Positions 8,174 through 20,008 of a stretch of 64,000 nt of DNA are shown piece after piece. Source of the stretch: an uncultured Roseibium sp. (GTDB lineage: Bacteria > Pseudomonadota > Alphaproteobacteria > Rhizobiales > Stappiaceae); the NCBI RefSeq assembly GCF_963675985.1, contig NZ_OY780957.1:1697501-1761500 (forward strand), written 5' to 3'. The notes under the pieces are model-generated. The model was not told where the DNA came from, made no database searches, and saw nothing but the letters and a program-made list of their open reading frames with translations. Position 1 is the first letter of the stretch. Each line of letters starts with the position of its first letter. Made by a program: the position numbers and the translations under genes.

Positions 8174-9133
8174 TCAGCTGCGAGGATGGGCCCGGTCATA
8201 GGCTTCGAGCAGCCGAGCGCTGTCAATTTCGGTGTAGATCTGGGTGCTCGACAGACTGGCGTGGCCGAGAAGCTCCTGGATCGTGCGCAGGTCACCGCCG
8301 CCAGCCAGAAGGTGTGTCGCAAAGGAATGACGCAGCGCGTGGGGTGTCGCGCTTTTCGGCAGGCCGAGCGCGCCGCGCAGCTTTTCCATGGCGAGCTGCA
8401 CCAACCGGGGATTGAGCGGTCCGCCGCGCGCACCGACGAATAGCGGGCCGTCCTTCGAAATCCCGTAGGGGCAAAGATCCAGATAGGCGTCGATCGCTTC
8501 CGTGACGACGGCAAGGATCGGCACCAGCCGTTCCTTGCCGCCTTTGCCTTTGATTCTGAGCGTCTTCGTTCCCTGACGCGGTGCCGTGCCGCCGGTGAGC
8601 GACAGGGCTTCGGACAGGCGCAACCCGCAGCCGTAAAGAAGGGTCAGCACCGCGGCGTTGCGGGCCTCGATCCAGGGCTCGTTCTCCATGGAAAGATCGC
8701 CGCCGGTAATGTCTCTCGCATCGCGCGCGGAGACCGGCTTCGGGAGGGAGCGGGGTTGTTTCGGCGGGCGGACCGCACCGGCTGCGGCCGCATTGACCTC
8801 GCCGCGCCGTTCAAGAAAGCGCAGGAAAGACCGGATGCCCGCAAGCCCGCGCGCCAGCGACCGGCTCTGCGTTCCGCCCTGGCGCCTGCGGGCCAGGAAG
8901 GCGCGGAAGTCGGCGGGTTTGAGATCCTTGATATCCTTCAGCGCCGGCGCGCCGCCCAGGTGATCGGTGAGAAATCTCAGAAACTGCCTCAGGTCGCGCT
9001 CATAGGCGATCAGCGTCTTGTCGGAAAGCCGGCGCTCGTCGGCGAGATGGTCCAGCCACAGCCCGACCCTCTGATTGAGGTCTGGGCGGGCGGTGACGAG
9101 CAGGGCGTCGGTATCGGCAGGTTTAAGGGACAT
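8174..9133 (-). CDS. xerC: Tyrosine recombinase XerC
   Basis: A 319 aa tyrosine recombinase with the N-terminal SAM-like core-binding domain (LDHLADERRLSDKTLIAYERD) and the catalytic domain. The catalytic residues are visible: Arg in GCGLRLSEAL, His-x-x-Arg in HALRHSFATHLL, His in LLGHASLSST and the nucleophile Tyr in TQIYTEI. The length and sequence fit the chromosomal dimer-resolution XerC rather than a phage integrase, as does its position near priA and rpsU. The ATG at 9133 is preferred to an in-frame extension that reads through a repeat element. Its pairing with XerD at dif is known for the family; XerD is not in this window. Confidence 0.88.
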   Translation of the reverse strand: MSLKPADTDALLVTARPDLNQRVGLWLDHLADERRLSDKTLIAYERDLRQFLRFLTDHLGGAPALKDIKDLKPADFRAFLARRRQGGTQSRSLARGLAGIRSFLRFLERRGEVNAAAAGAVRPPKQPRSLPKPVSARDARDITGGDLSMENEPWIEARNAAVLTLLYGCGLRLSEALSLTGGTAPRQGTKTLRIKGKGGKERLVPILAVVTEAIDAYLDLCPYGISKDGPLFVGARGGPLNPRLVQLAMEKLRGALGLPKSATPHALRHSFATHLLAGGGDLRTIQELLGHASLSSTQIYTEIDSARLLEAYDRAHPRS

Positions 9134-9493
9134 GGGCCAACTGTAAGACCATGACCCCAAGCGTTCGGTTAACGGGGTTCCGATGATGCCCGAAAAAAGC
9201 CCGCCCGAATTGAATGGCGGCCTTGCCGCTTGCTCCCCTCTCCCCCCTTGAGGGGGAGATGTCCGTGTCAACGGACAGAGGGGGGTGTCCGGTTTCACAG
9301 GGTATTACAGCGCTTGAGTTTGGGACAAACGCCGCGACCCCCCTCTGTCACCAAGGTGACATCTCCCCCTCAAGGGGGGAGACGGGAACAAATGGATCTG
9401 CCGTGGCTAATCTGCAGTTGTTGACCGGCTCGCCGGTCCCGGGTCTCACTGGCGTTCGCCCGGGATGACCAATTTCAAGTTTGTTGTTTGGTC
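9134..9493. repeat. Intergenic region with a long inverted-repeat element (about 140 bp, MITE/REP-like)
   Basis: No gene is supported here. The element spans about 9241-9380. Outer arms TCCCCCCTTGAGGGGGAGAT plus GTC (9241-9263) and its exact reverse complement (9358-9380) flank inner arms GACAGAGGGGGGT (9274-9286) and ACCCCCCTCTGTC (9337-9349). Each outer arm is itself a small palindrome around CTTGAG. Similar CCCCCTTGAGGGGG-type repeats are dispersed in Rhizobiales genomes. A related CCCCCCTTAAGGGGG motif occurs at 62555-62569 inside a gene. Confidence 0.75.
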
Positions 9494-10147
9494 TCAGAGA
9501 ATGCTCTGGCCGGTCTTGGCCCAGTCGTTGAGGAACGCTTCAAGGCCCTTGTCGGTCAGCGGATGCTTGACCAGGGCCTTCAGGGTTGCCGGCGGGACCG
9601 TTGCCACGTCGGCGCCGATGATGGCGCAATCCCGGACGTGGTTGGCGGTACGGATCGAGGCGGCAAGGATCTCGGTGTCGAAGTCGTAATTGTCGTAGAT
9701 GACCCGGATTTCGCGAATCAGTTCCAGCCCGTCGAGGTGAATGTCGTCGAGGCGGCCGATGAAGGGCGAGATGTAGGTGGCCCCGGCCTTGGCGGCCAGC
9801 AGCGCCTGGTTGGCGGAAAAGCACAAGGTGACGTTGGTCTTGTGGCCGTCACCGGTCAGCGTCTTGCAGGCCTTCAGCCCTTCGAGGGTCAGCGGCAGCT
9901 TGATGACCACGTTGTCGGCGATCTTCACAAGTTCCTTGGCTTCCTTGATGATCGTGTCGTAGTCGGTGGCGGCAACCTCCGCCGATACGTCGCCGTCGGT
10001 GATGGAGCAGATCTCGGCGATCACTTCCTTGAACTGCCGCCCGCTCTTGGCAATCAGCGAGGGATTGGTGGTGACGCCGTCGAGCAGGCCGGTTGCGGCA
10101 AGCTCCTTGATTTCAGCGGTATCAGCCGTGTCGACGAAAAATTTCAT
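9494..10147 (-). CDS. tal: Transaldolase, TalC/Fsa type
   Basis: A 217 aa short transaldolase/fructose-6-phosphate aldolase family enzyme of the pentose phosphate pathway. It begins [17 protein letters not shown], carries [14 protein letters not shown], and has the Schiff-base lysine Lys83 in NVVIKLPLT. The length is right for the TalC/Fsa subfamily (about 215 aa) rather than the 310-380 aa classical TalB. Whether it acts as transaldolase or fructose-6-phosphate aldolase cannot be fixed from the residues I can judge. It is divergent from priA; GGGAGCAG precedes the ATG. Confidence 0.92.
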   Translation of the reverse strand: MKFFVDTADTAEIKELAATGLLDGVTTNPSLIAKSGRQFKEVIAEICSITDGDVSAEVAATDYDTIIKEAKELVKIADNVVIKLPLTLEGLKACKTLTGDGHKTNVTLCFSANQALLAAKAGATYISPFIGRLDDIHLDGLELIREIRVIYDNYDFDTEILAASIRTANHVRDCAIIGADVATVPPATLKALVKHPLTDKGLEAFLNDWAKTGQSIL

Positions 10148-10354
10148 GGGGTTCTGCTCCCGTTGGGCGTGCCATTGAGGCGGCGAAATAGGGCGGACCG
10201 GGCAAATGGTCCGTTGAATGTTTCTCTGCTCGCGGTTTCTTTACCGTAGGATGCGGTTAAGAAGAACCCCGCGATTCGAGATTGGGTGCGATTTTTGCGG
10301 TACGTACCTCAAAAATCACTGAGCGCATATTAGGAAGCAGGACGTAGAAAGCCG

Positions 10355-12553
10355 GTGCTGTTTGATGACGACCCGTTGCAGCGTGAGACCATCGCAAGCG
10401 TGATGGTTCCGGTCGCCGTGCCCGGTCCCTATACCTATAAGGTGCCGCCGGGCGTCAGTGTCGTGCCAGGAACCATCGTCCGCGTTCCGCTCGGCCCCCG
10501 GGAAGTGCTTGGCGCCGTCTGGGACAACCAGCCGGACCCGGCGATCAATCCGAAGAAGCTGAAGAGTATTTCCCATGTCTATGAGAGTGCCAGGCCCTTG
10601 GACAAGGACCTGCGCCGCTTCATCGACTGGGTGGCCAACTGGACCCTGGCCGCACCGGGCATGGTTCTGCGCATGGTGCTGCGTTCCGAAGAGGCCCTGG
10701 AGGAAGAGCCGCCTGTTGCCGGTGTACGCAAGATTGAAGGCGCCGCACCTGAACGGATGACACCGGCGCGCAGCCGGGTTCTGGAAACCATGGAAGACGG
10801 TTTCGCCTGGACCAAGAGCGGTCTGGCCCACGCCGCAGGGGTGTCCTCTTCCGTGATCGACGGCCTGCTGCATCACGAGGTCCTGGAGGTCGTTTCGCTT
10901 CCGGCAGCGCCGCCGCCGCCAAAGCCCCAGGTGGATTTTTGCGAGCCCAAACTGACGCCCGCCCAAAGGCAAGCCGCCGATGGCCTGGTCGAAAGCTTCG
11001 ACAAGGGTGCTGCCGTCTCCCTGATCGACGGGGTGACCGGCTCCGGCAAGACGGAAGTTTATTTCGAGGCCGTGGCCGAAGCGCTCAGGCGCGGCAAGCA
11101 GGTGCTGGTGCTGCTCCCCGAAATCGCGCTGACCGAGCAGTTCCTGCGCCGGTTCGAACAGCGCTTTGGCGTCTATCCGGCCGAATGGCATTCGGAAGTC
11201 ACCCCGAAAAACCGGGCGCGTACGTGGCGCGGCGTTGCCTCCGGTGATGTCCGGGTCGTGATCGGTGCCCGCTCGGCCCTGTTCCTGCCGTTTCTCGAAC
11301 TCGGCCTGATCATCGTCGACGAAGAGCACGATTCTGCCTTCAAGCAGGATGACCGCGTCCCCTATTCGGCCCGCGACATGGCGGTCGTGCGCGGTCACAT
11401 TTCCCGCTTCCCGGTGGTGCTCGCCTCGGCGACGCCGTCGATCGAAAGCAGGGTCAACGCCGACACGGGCCGTTACCGGCGCTTCCTTCTGCCGGAGCGG
11501 GCCTCCGGGGCGGCCCTGCCGGATCTGAAGGCGATTGACATGCGCCATCATGGGCCGGAGCGGGGACGCTGGATCGCGCCGGAACTTCTGTCGGCCATGA
11601 AAGAGGCCTTGGCCGACGACGCCCAGACGCTTTTGTTCCTGAACCGACGCGGCTATGCCCCCCTGACACTTTGTCGCACCTGCGGACACCGGTTCCAGTG
11701 TCCCCATTGCAGTGCATGGCTGGTCGAGCACCGGTTTCAGGGGCGTCTGGTCTGCCACCACTGCGGCCACAACGAGAAAGTGCCCGAGAGCTGTCCCTCC
11801 TGCGGTTCCGTCGATTCGCTCATTGCCTGTGGACCGGGTGTGGAAAGGGTCGCCGAAGAAGTCGCCGACCGGTTCCCGCAGGCGCGCACGCTCATTCTTT
11901 CGTCTGATCTGCCCGGCGGGCCGGAACGCTTGCGCCGGGAAATGAAGATCGTCGAGGAAGGCGGTGCCGATATCGTGATCGGCACCCAGCTCGTCGCCAA
12001 GGGGCATAATTTTCCGAAAATGCGCCTGGTCGGGGTGATCGATGCGGATCTCGGCCTTGCCCATGGCGACCCGCGGGCGGCGGAAAAGACCTTTCAGCTT
12101 CTGGCCCAGGTCACCGGCCGTGCGGGGCGCGTCACCGGTGGCGGCAAGGGGTTCCTGCAGACCTATTCGCCCGATCACCCGGTCATCAAGGCCCTGCTCT
12201 CCTCCGACAGGGATGCTTTTTATGAGGCGGAAATCGCGGCAAGGCAGGCGGCCGGCCTGCCGCCCTTCGGACGCCTGGCCGCGATTGTGATCTCCGGACC
12301 GGACAAACGCTTTGCCGAAGATTATGCCCGTGCCTTCATCCGTGCCGCGCCGAGGGATCAGGCAGTCACCCTTCTGGGGCCGGCGGAAGCGGCCCTTGCC
12401 ATGGTGCGCGGACGCCATCGCTACCGGCTGTTGGCGATGGCCCCCAGACAGATGGATCTGCAGGCTTACCTGCGCACATGGCTGGAACAGGCACCCCGTC
12501 CGCTGAAGGGATTACGGGTGCAGGTGGACATCGATCCGCAGCACTTTTTATGA
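10355..12553 (+). CDS. priA: Primosomal protein N' (replication restart helicase PriA)
   Basis: A 732 aa superfamily 2 helicase that reloads the replisome at stalled forks. The N-terminal 3'-DNA-binding domain is followed by Walker A GVTGSGKTEV (about residues 225-234), the DEEH box, and two zinc-binding modules (CRTCGHRFQCPHC, then CHHCGHNEKVPESCPSC), then motifs V-VI (ITGRAGR-like VTGRAGRV). All eight zinc cysteines are present. The start is a GTG directly after a 207 bp divergent region shared with tal. The gene ends 207 bp before atpH, a neighbourhood common in Rhizobiales. Confidence 0.95.
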   Translation: MLFDDDPLQRETIASVMVPVAVPGPYTYKVPPGVSVVPGTIVRVPLGPREVLGAVWDNQPDPAINPKKLKSISHVYESARPLDKDLRRFIDWVANWTLAAPGMVLRMVLRSEEALEEEPPVAGVRKIEGAAPERMTPARSRVLETMEDGFAWTKSGLAHAAGVSSSVIDGLLHHEVLEVVSLPAAPPPPKPQVDFCEPKLTPAQRQAADGLVESFDKGAAVSLIDGVTGSGKTEVYFEAVAEALRRGKQVLVLLPEIALTEQFLRRFEQRFGVYPAEWHSEVTPKNRARTWRGVASGDVRVVIGARSALFLPFLELGLIIVDEEHDSAFKQDDRVPYSARDMAVVRGHISRFPVVLASATPSIESRVNADTGRYRRFLLPERASGAALPDLKAIDMRHHGPERGRWIAPELLSAMKEALADDAQTLLFLNRRGYAPLTLCRTCGHRFQCPHCSAWLVEHRFQGRLVCHHCGHNEKVPESCPSCGSVDSLIACGPGVERVAEEVADRFPQARTLILSSDLPGGPERLRREMKIVEEGGADIVIGTQLVAKGHNFPKMRLVGVIDADLGLAHGDPRAAEKTFQLLAQVTGRAGRVTGGGKGFLQTYSPDHPVIKALLSSDRDAFYEAEIAARQAAGLPPFGRLAAIVISGPDKRFAEDYARAFIRAAPRDQAVTLLGPAEAALAMVRGRHRYRLLAMAPRQMDLQAYLRTWLEQAPRPLKGLRVQVDIDPQHFL

Positions 12554-12760
12554 GCAAGAACGAAAAAAGAGCCAGAAATCGCCGAACACCGCCATTAGGC
12601 GAAGTTGCACAGTGGGAAACCCTGTGCTAAGTGAGGCGCGGCTTTGGGGGAACGGTTTAACCGTCATACCTTCTGACCCTGAAATCATTCATTATTTCAA
12701 TGCCTTATGAGCAGATAACTGCTTATTGGGGCTTGAAAGACGTCAGAGAGCTCGGACCTG
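12554..12760 (+). promoter_or_regulatory. atpH: Upstream region of the atpHAGDC operon
   Basis: A 207 bp non-coding stretch between priA and atpH, with an AT-rich segment around 12683-12735. It must hold the operon promoter, but I do not see a -35/-10 pair I can defend. No terminator for priA is evident. Confidence 0.5.
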
Positions 12761-13321
12761 GTGACTGACAACGTATCTCTCGTATCCGGCGTGGCTAAGC
12801 GATATGCGTCCGCCCTCCTCGATCTAGCCGAGGAAACAGGCGCGACTGCCGACGTGGAACGGGATCTTGGCAAATTTGAGGGCTACCTCAATGAAAGCGA
12901 AGATCTCATCCGTCTCGTAAAGAGCCCGTCGTTCAGTGCCGAGGAGCAGATTTCTGCTCTGAGTGCACTTCTGGACAAGGCCGGTATCTCCGGTCTTGCT
13001 GCTAATTTCGTGAAGCTGGCCGCCCAAAACCGGCGCCTCTTCGTCCTTCCTGACATGATCAAGGCGTTCCGCGCCCTGCTTGCCGAAAAGCGGGGAGAGG
13101 AAACGGCAGAGGTAACCTCCGCCGCGCCGCTCTCGGACGATCATGTCAAAGCCCTGACGGAAGCTCTGGCTTCTTCTCTGGGCAAGTCCGTAAACATCGC
13201 AGCGAAGGTTGATCCTGCTCTGATCGGTGGCCTTGTGGTCAAGGTCGGGTCCCGCATGATCGACACATCTCTGCGTACCAAGCTCAATTCAATCAAGTTC
13301 GCGATGAAAGAGGTCGGCTGA
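12761..13321 (+). CDS. atpH: ATP synthase F1 subunit delta
   Basis: A 186 aa peripheral-stalk subunit connecting F1 to the b subunits. The N-terminal motif ([17 protein letters not shown]) and C-terminal motif ([25 protein letters not shown]) are diagnostic. The start is GTG, giving [10 protein letters not shown], a typical alphaproteobacterial N-terminus; the ribosome site upstream is weak. It is the first gene of the F1 operon and overlaps atpA by one base (TGATG), implying coupled translation. The F0 genes are elsewhere, as in other alphaproteobacteria. Confidence 0.96.
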   Translation: MTDNVSLVSGVAKRYASALLDLAEETGATADVERDLGKFEGYLNESEDLIRLVKSPSFSAEEQISALSALLDKAGISGLAANFVKLAAQNRRLFVLPDMIKAFRALLAEKRGEETAEVTSAAPLSDDHVKALTEALASSLGKSVNIAAKVDPALIGGLVVKVGSRMIDTSLRTKLNSIKFAMKEVG

Positions 13322-14850
13322 TGGATATTCGGGCCGCGGAAATCTCCGCTATCCTCAAGGACCAGATCAAGAGTTTCGGCCAGGAAGCCGAAGTTTCTGA
13401 AGTCGGTCAGGTGCTGTCCGTCGGTGACGGTATTGCTCGTGTTTATGGTCTGGACAAGGTCCAGGCCGGTGAAATGGTCGAGTTCCCGGGCGGGATCCAG
13501 GGCATGGCGCTGAACCTCGAAACCGACAACGTCGGCGTCGTGATCTTCGGTTCCGACCGCACCATCAAGGAAGGCGACACGGTCAAGCGGACCGGCGCCA
13601 TCGTGGAAGTCCCGGTCGGCAAGGGCCTTCTCGGCCGCGTTGTCGACCCGCTCGGCAATCCGCTGGACGGCAAGGGTCCGATCGAGGCGACCGAAAAACG
13701 CCGCGTGGACGTGAAGGCACCGGGCATCCTGCCGCGTAAATCGGTGCACGAGCCGATGTCCACGGGCCTCAAGGCCATCGATGCCCTGATCCCGGTCGGC
13801 CGCGGTCAGCGCGAGCTGGTGATCGGCGACCGCCAGACCGGCAAGACCGCGATCATCCTCGACACCTTCCTGAACCAGAAGTCGCTGCATGCAAGCGATG
13901 ACGAAAACGTCAAGCTGTACTGCATCTACGTGGCCATCGGTCAGAAGCGCTCCACGGTCGCACAGTTCGTGAAGACCCTGGAAGACGCAGGCGCTCTTGA
14001 GTACTCCATCGTCGTTGCCGCAACCGCTTCGGACGCCGCTCCGCTGCAGTACCTGGCGCCGTTCGCCGGCTGTGCGATGGGTGAATACTTCCGCGACAAC
14101 TCCATGCACGCCGTGATCGGCTATGACGATCTGACCAAGCAGGCCGTTGCTTATCGTCAGATGTCTTTGCTGCTCCGCCGTCCGCCGGGACGTGAAGCTT
14201 TCCCGGGCGACGTCTTCTACCTGCACTCCCGTCTGCTGGAGCGTGCTGCCAAGCTGAACGAAGATAACGGCAGCGGTTCGCTGACCGCTCTGCCGGTCAT
14301 CGAAACCCAGGGCAACGACGTGTCCGCGTTTATTCCGACCAACGTGATCTCGATCACCGACGGTCAGATCTTCCTGGAAACGGACCTGTTCTATCAGGGT
14401 ATCCGCCCGGCCGTGAACGTCGGTCTGTCGGTGTCCCGCGTGGGCTCCTCCGCTCAGATCAAGGCGATGAAGCAGGTTGCCGGTCCGATTAAGGGTGAAC
14501 TCGCCCAGTATCGCGAAATGGCCGCCTTCGCCCAGTTCGGGTCGGATCTCGATGCCACCACCCAGCGCATGCTGAACCGTGGTGCCCGCCTGACCGAACT
14601 CCTGAAGCAGCCGCAGTTCTCGCCGCTGAAGACCCAGGAACAGGTTGCGGTCATCTACGCCGGTGTGAACGGTTATCTGGATCCGCTTCCCGTGAATAAG
14701 GTTCGCGAATTCGAAGAGGCCCTTCTGCTGCACCTGCGCGGCGAACATGCCGAACTTCTGGATGCGATCTGGGAGAAAAAGGCACTCGATGACGAACTGA
14801 CGGGCAAGCTCAAGGCCGTGCTCGACAGCTTCGCCAAGAACTTCGCCTGA
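13321..14850 (+). CDS. atpA: ATP synthase F1 subunit alpha
   Basis: A 509 aa regulatory nucleotide-binding subunit of the F1 head. The Walker A motif GDRQTGKT is near residues 170-177, and [14 protein letters not shown] (the alpha/beta signature) is near residue 363. Length and full collinearity with the family show it is intact. It starts within the atpH stop codon. The product forms the alternating alpha3-beta3 hexamer around the gamma shaft in the cytoplasm. Confidence 0.98.
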   Translation: MDIRAAEISAILKDQIKSFGQEAEVSEVGQVLSVGDGIARVYGLDKVQAGEMVEFPGGIQGMALNLETDNVGVVIFGSDRTIKEGDTVKRTGAIVEVPVGKGLLGRVVDPLGNPLDGKGPIEATEKRRVDVKAPGILPRKSVHEPMSTGLKAIDALIPVGRGQRELVIGDRQTGKTAIILDTFLNQKSLHASDDENVKLYCIYVAIGQKRSTVAQFVKTLEDAGALEYSIVVAATASDAAPLQYLAPFAGCAMGEYFRDNSMHAVIGYDDLTKQAVAYRQMSLLLRRPPGREAFPGDVFYLHSRLLERAAKLNEDNGSGSLTALPVIETQGNDVSAFIPTNVISITDGQIFLETDLFYQGIRPAVNVGLSVSRVGSSAQIKAMKQVAGPIKGELAQYREMAAFAQFGSDLDATTQRMLNRGARLTELLKQPQFSPLKTQEQVAVIYAGVNGYLDPLPVNKVREFEEALLLHLRGEHAELLDAIWEKKALDDELTGKLKAVLDSFAKNFA

Positions 14851-14882
14851 GAACGCAGTCGGGATAAGGAGCAGGGGCGGCC

Positions 14883-17220
<2,338 letters not shown>

Positions 17221-17229
17221 TAAGACGGA

Positions 17230-17290
17230 GATCGGGCGCTTTCGAAGCGAAGCGCCCGATCCGGAATTCGGATCGGCGGTTTCACCGCCG
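17230..17290 (+). promoter_or_regulatory. Two stem-loops between atpD and atpC
   Basis: A strong stem pairs GATCGGGCGCTT (17230-17241) with AAGCGCCCGATC (17250-17261). A second short stem, CGGCGGT-TTC-ACCGCCG, is at 17274-17290. Neither is followed by a T-run, so transcription probably continues. They could act as RNA processing or stability signals that set the lower level of epsilon. Confidence 0.6.
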
Positions 17291-17320
17291 TCCGCACCAG
17301 ACTGACAAGGGACATGCCAA

Positions 17321-17731
17321 ATGGCCGAGTTATTCCAGTTCGAGTTGGTCTCGCCGGAGCGTCAGCTCCTGTCCGAACAGGTTCTCGAAGTAATTGTTCC
17401 CGGTACCGAAGGTGAATTCGGCGTTCTGAAGGATCACAGCCCCTTCATGTCCACCATTCAGGCCGGCATTCTGAAGGTGCGCCGCGAACAGGGCGCAGGC
17501 TTGGACGAATATTTCGTTCGCGGCGGGTTTGCCGATGTGGCAACCGGTGGTCTGACCATTTTGGCAGAACAGGCGATCGCGGTCGAAGACCTGAAGGCCG
17601 AGCACCTGGACGAGCAGATCAAGAACGCCGAAGATGACGTCGCGGATGCCAAGGACACCGAAACCCTGCGCAAGGCCCAGGACACCCTAGCACGGCTGAT
17701 CGATATCAAGGAATCGCTGAAAAAGATCTGA
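17321..17731 (+). CDS. atpC: ATP synthase F1 subunit epsilon
   Basis: A 136 aa subunit with the N-terminal beta-sandwich (FQFELVSPERQLLSEQVLEV, then VPGTEGEFGVLKDHSPFM) and the C-terminal helical pair that contacts the DELSEED region of beta and can inhibit ATP hydrolysis. It completes the F1 complex and is the last gene of the operon, with an intrinsic terminator 36 bp after the stop. Confidence 0.96.
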   Translation: MAELFQFELVSPERQLLSEQVLEVIVPGTEGEFGVLKDHSPFMSTIQAGILKVRREQGAGLDEYFVRGGFADVATGGLTILAEQAIAVEDLKAEHLDEQIKNAEDDVADAKDTETLRKAQDTLARLIDIKESLKKI

Positions 17732-17766
17732 TTTCCCACGCATTGCGCATGAGGATAGATTTTCAG

Positions 17767-17800
17767 AACGCGGCCCCACCAGGCCGCGTTTTTTGTTTTC
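17767..17800 (+). terminator. Rho-independent terminator of the atp operon
   Basis: Stem AACGCGGCC / GGCCGCGTT with a six-base loop, followed by TTTTGTTTT. Confidence 0.9.
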
Positions 17801-17842
17801 CTCACTGATGAAGTTTGCCTGACCATAAAATATGGGGCCCAT

Positions 17843-17872
17843 AAAAAAACCCGGCGCCAAGGCCGGGTTTTT
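17843..17872 (-). terminator. Terminator for the GcrA-like gene
   Basis: Inverted repeat AACCCGGC / GCCGGGTT flanked by A-run and T-run; on the minus strand the stem is followed by seven T, just downstream of the gene at 17899. Confidence 0.85.
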
Positions 17873-17898
17873 AAAGTCTATTCAGTTCCAATTACCTG

Positions 17899-18105
17899 TT
17901 ACGCGGCAATGCGCTTGAAGGTATTGGTCATGCCACCCGAACGGCTGCGACGGCGCTCTTCCGGCGGAATGTAAACCAGGGCGCGGTGTTGGTCGCAGTA
18001 GGACACACCGGCTTCAACCCGGTTGTTGCACGGGAACGTGTAGTTGCCGGCATCGCCTTCTGCCCACTTGCAGCAACCGGGACGCGGGAGGCTCAATGAA
18101 GTCAT
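17899..18105 (-). CDS. Small GcrA C-terminal-like protein
   Basis: A 68 aa protein with a Cys/His pattern (CCKWAEGDAGNYTFPC, then GVSYCDQHRALVY) followed by a basic RRRSRSGG tail. This resembles the conserved C-terminal part of the cell-cycle regulator GcrA, where a C-x-W-P-x-G-D motif is followed by YCxxHxxxAY. The GcrA N-terminal DNA-binding helix-turn-helix is absent, so it is not GcrA itself. It may be a stand-alone zinc-binding or RNA-polymerase-contacting domain. The gene has AAGGAAAAG before its ATG and its own terminator, arguing that it is functional rather than a fragment. Confidence 0.65.
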   Translation of the reverse strand: MTSLSLPRPGCCKWAEGDAGNYTFPCNNRVEAGVSYCDQHRALVYIPPEERRRSRSGGMTNTFKRIAA

Positions 18106-18397
18106 GTTCTTTTCCTTCTTCTTCTACGCGCGGCAAAAAGCGCTCGAGCATCCCCTATTCGAGGATCCGAACAGCCTTTGCGAATATCGGAGTTATAGTC
18201 ACGTTCGCCGCGCGTAAACCCGCCCGTAGGGCGGTGAGCGCCGAACGCAAAGGTTACATAGTGTAGTCGTCACAAAATTGCAATAGTTGCTCTGCATGGA
18301 GGCTCTGCGACTGACGCATAGCTTCGGCTATAGCTAAGCACTTCTGCAGAAACAGCGTTACCAGTCTGTTATTTATTGCAAATTGCGGTGTCTCGTC

Positions 18398-20008
18398 TCA
18401 GCTCTCGGATAATATGCCGCCAGCCTGCGCCAGGGCTTCGGGCGTATCCAGATCCAGACGCGCGGCCGAGCCGATCTCGTATTCCAGGACGATTTCCGGA
18501 TTTTCCGCAATCAGATGCCGGGCGCCGATGTCCCCGTGCAGGGCCTTGAGCGCATCAAAGAAACGTTTGTCCCAGAGCACCGGATTGCCCCTCTTGCCTT
18601 CAGCCGTAGCGGTCACGATCAGGGCATTGGGGCTGTCGGCGTAGCTGCCGACCATGCCCTTCAGGGTCTCTGACGTTATTCTCGGCATATCCGCCAGCAA
18701 TATGAGGACCGCATCCAGGGACGGGTCGAGCGTTTCCATACCGATGCCAATGGACCCGGCCATGCCTTCCGCGAAATCTGGATTGTGAACCACGTCGATC
18801 TCACAATCGGATACTTCCGCCCCAATCCGGTCGGCCATGTGCCCCGTGACCAGAATGGTCTGCGCCAGATCCGCATCTTGCGCGGCTTCCACGGCATGCC
18901 GGACAAGCGTCTTGCCATCCAGTTTGGCAAGGAGCTTGTTGGGACCGCCCATGCGGCTCGATTTGCCGGCTGCCAGAATGATGGCGCCGATTTTGGGTTC
19001 GTCCGGCACGGTCCTGACCTCGCGTGGTTGTGGCCGCGTTCCAATTTCCATCAAAAGCCCGCCGACGCCCATGCCCGTAATGTCATGGGCACTGACATCA
19101 AGTCCGGCAAGCTTGCGGTCGAGCACCCAGTCAAAGCCGTTTTCCTTGGGGCTGCGCGCGCAGCCGGGTGCTCCGATGACAGGCAGGCCTCCATAGGTCC
19201 CTGTCATGAGCAGGTTGCCCGGATCGACAGGCATGCCGAACTGCTCCACCGTCCCGCCCGCACGCTCGATCGCTGCCGGCAGAATGTCCTTTCGGTCGAC
19301 GACCGCGGAGGCCCCGAACAGGATCAGAAAATCGGCCCCCAGGTCGGCAAGCTTCGCCATGGCTTCGGCGACGGCGTCTTCCCGGTGGTCCACACGTTCT
19401 TCGGCGAGGATCATGCTGCCGCTCGCTGCAAGGCGGGCTTCCAGCACACGCCGTGTCTTGTCCATGGTGCTCGGTTTCAGGTGCGGTAGCCTGGTCGCGA
19501 CCAGACCGACCCTGTGGGCCTTGAACGGGGCGACCCTGAGGGCGCCCGAAATCCGCTGCGCTGCCTCTGCGACCAGCCGATCGGGCGCGGCAAAGGGAAT
19601 GATCTTGGCGGTCGCGACCATGCGCCCGGCCAGGACCCGGGTATATTCGGGCAGGGTGGCGATGGTGATGGCCGGATCGATCCGGTTCATCGCATCGACC
19701 GCTTGCCGGTCGATCACGAGGACGCCGGCCTGTTCCGCATAGAGATTGACCCGGCCGGTGAAGGGAGCGTCGCCGGTCAGCCCTCCGCCGTTGGCCGCCT
19801 TCGCAATGCGGTCCGCCGCGACATCCTCATTCAGATCGTCCGCCGCCAGACAGGCCACGGTAATGCTGGTGATACCGGCCTGCTCTAGCACCTTGATATC
19901 GTCGGCGCTGAGCACGCGGCCCTTCTTGAACGTGGCGCTACCGGTCCTGGTGGAATGGGCAAGCACGCACCCTTCCGCTTCCAGGATCGGCCGGGGCCCG
20001 AATTCCAT
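18398..20008 (-). CDS. mocA: Molybdopterin-binding protein fused to molybdenum cofactor cytidylyltransferase
   Basis: A 536 aa two-domain protein. The N-terminal half (about residues 1-330) is a MoeA/MogA-like molybdopterin-binding domain with GADFLILFGASAV and GAPGCARSPKENGFDW. The C-terminal half is a MobA/MocA-like nucleotidyltransferase, with AAGKSSRMGGPNKLLAKLDG near residue 350 and LLADMPRI further on. MocA makes molybdopterin cytosine dinucleotide, the cofactor of xanthine-dehydrogenase family enzymes. This fits the two XdhC-type proteins encoded just upstream on the same strand; it overlaps the XdhC gene by four bases (ATGA). Confidence 0.85.
   Translation of the reverse strand: MEFGPRPILEAEGCVLAHSTRTGSATFKKGRVLSADDIKVLEQAGITSITVACLAADDLNEDVAADRIAKAANGGGLTGDAPFTGRVNLYAEQAGVLVIDRQAVDAMNRIDPAITIATLPEYTRVLAGRMVATAKIIPFAAPDRLVAEAAQRISGALRVAPFKAHRVGLVATRLPHLKPSTMDKTRRVLEARLAASGSMILAEERVDHREDAVAEAMAKLADLGADFLILFGASAVVDRKDILPAAIERAGGTVEQFGMPVDPGNLLMTGTYGGLPVIGAPGCARSPKENGFDWVLDRKLAGLDVSAHDITGMGVGGLLMEIGTRPQPREVRTVPDEPKIGAIILAAGKSSRMGGPNKLLAKLDGKTLVRHAVEAAQDADLAQTILVTGHMADRIGAEVSDCEIDVVHNPDFAEGMAGSIGIGMETLDPSLDAVLILLADMPRITSETLKGMVGSYADSPNALIVTATAEGKRGNPVLWDKRFFDALKALHGDIGARHLIAENPEIVLEYEIGSAARLDLDTPEALAQAGGILSES

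Noticed and set aside
8174..9133. XerC as the integrase of the mobile element
   Set aside because: It is 48 kb away, full-length chromosomal XerC by sequence and in core synteny.
10316..12418. 700 aa open frame antisense to priA
   Set aside because: Shadow frame; the sense strand encodes an intact PriA with all motifs.
13141..14748. Long open frame antisense to atpA (and similar ones opposite lpd, atpD, ahcY, addA)
   Set aside because: Mirror frames of GC-rich genes with strong codon bias; no family features, while the sense strand is certain.
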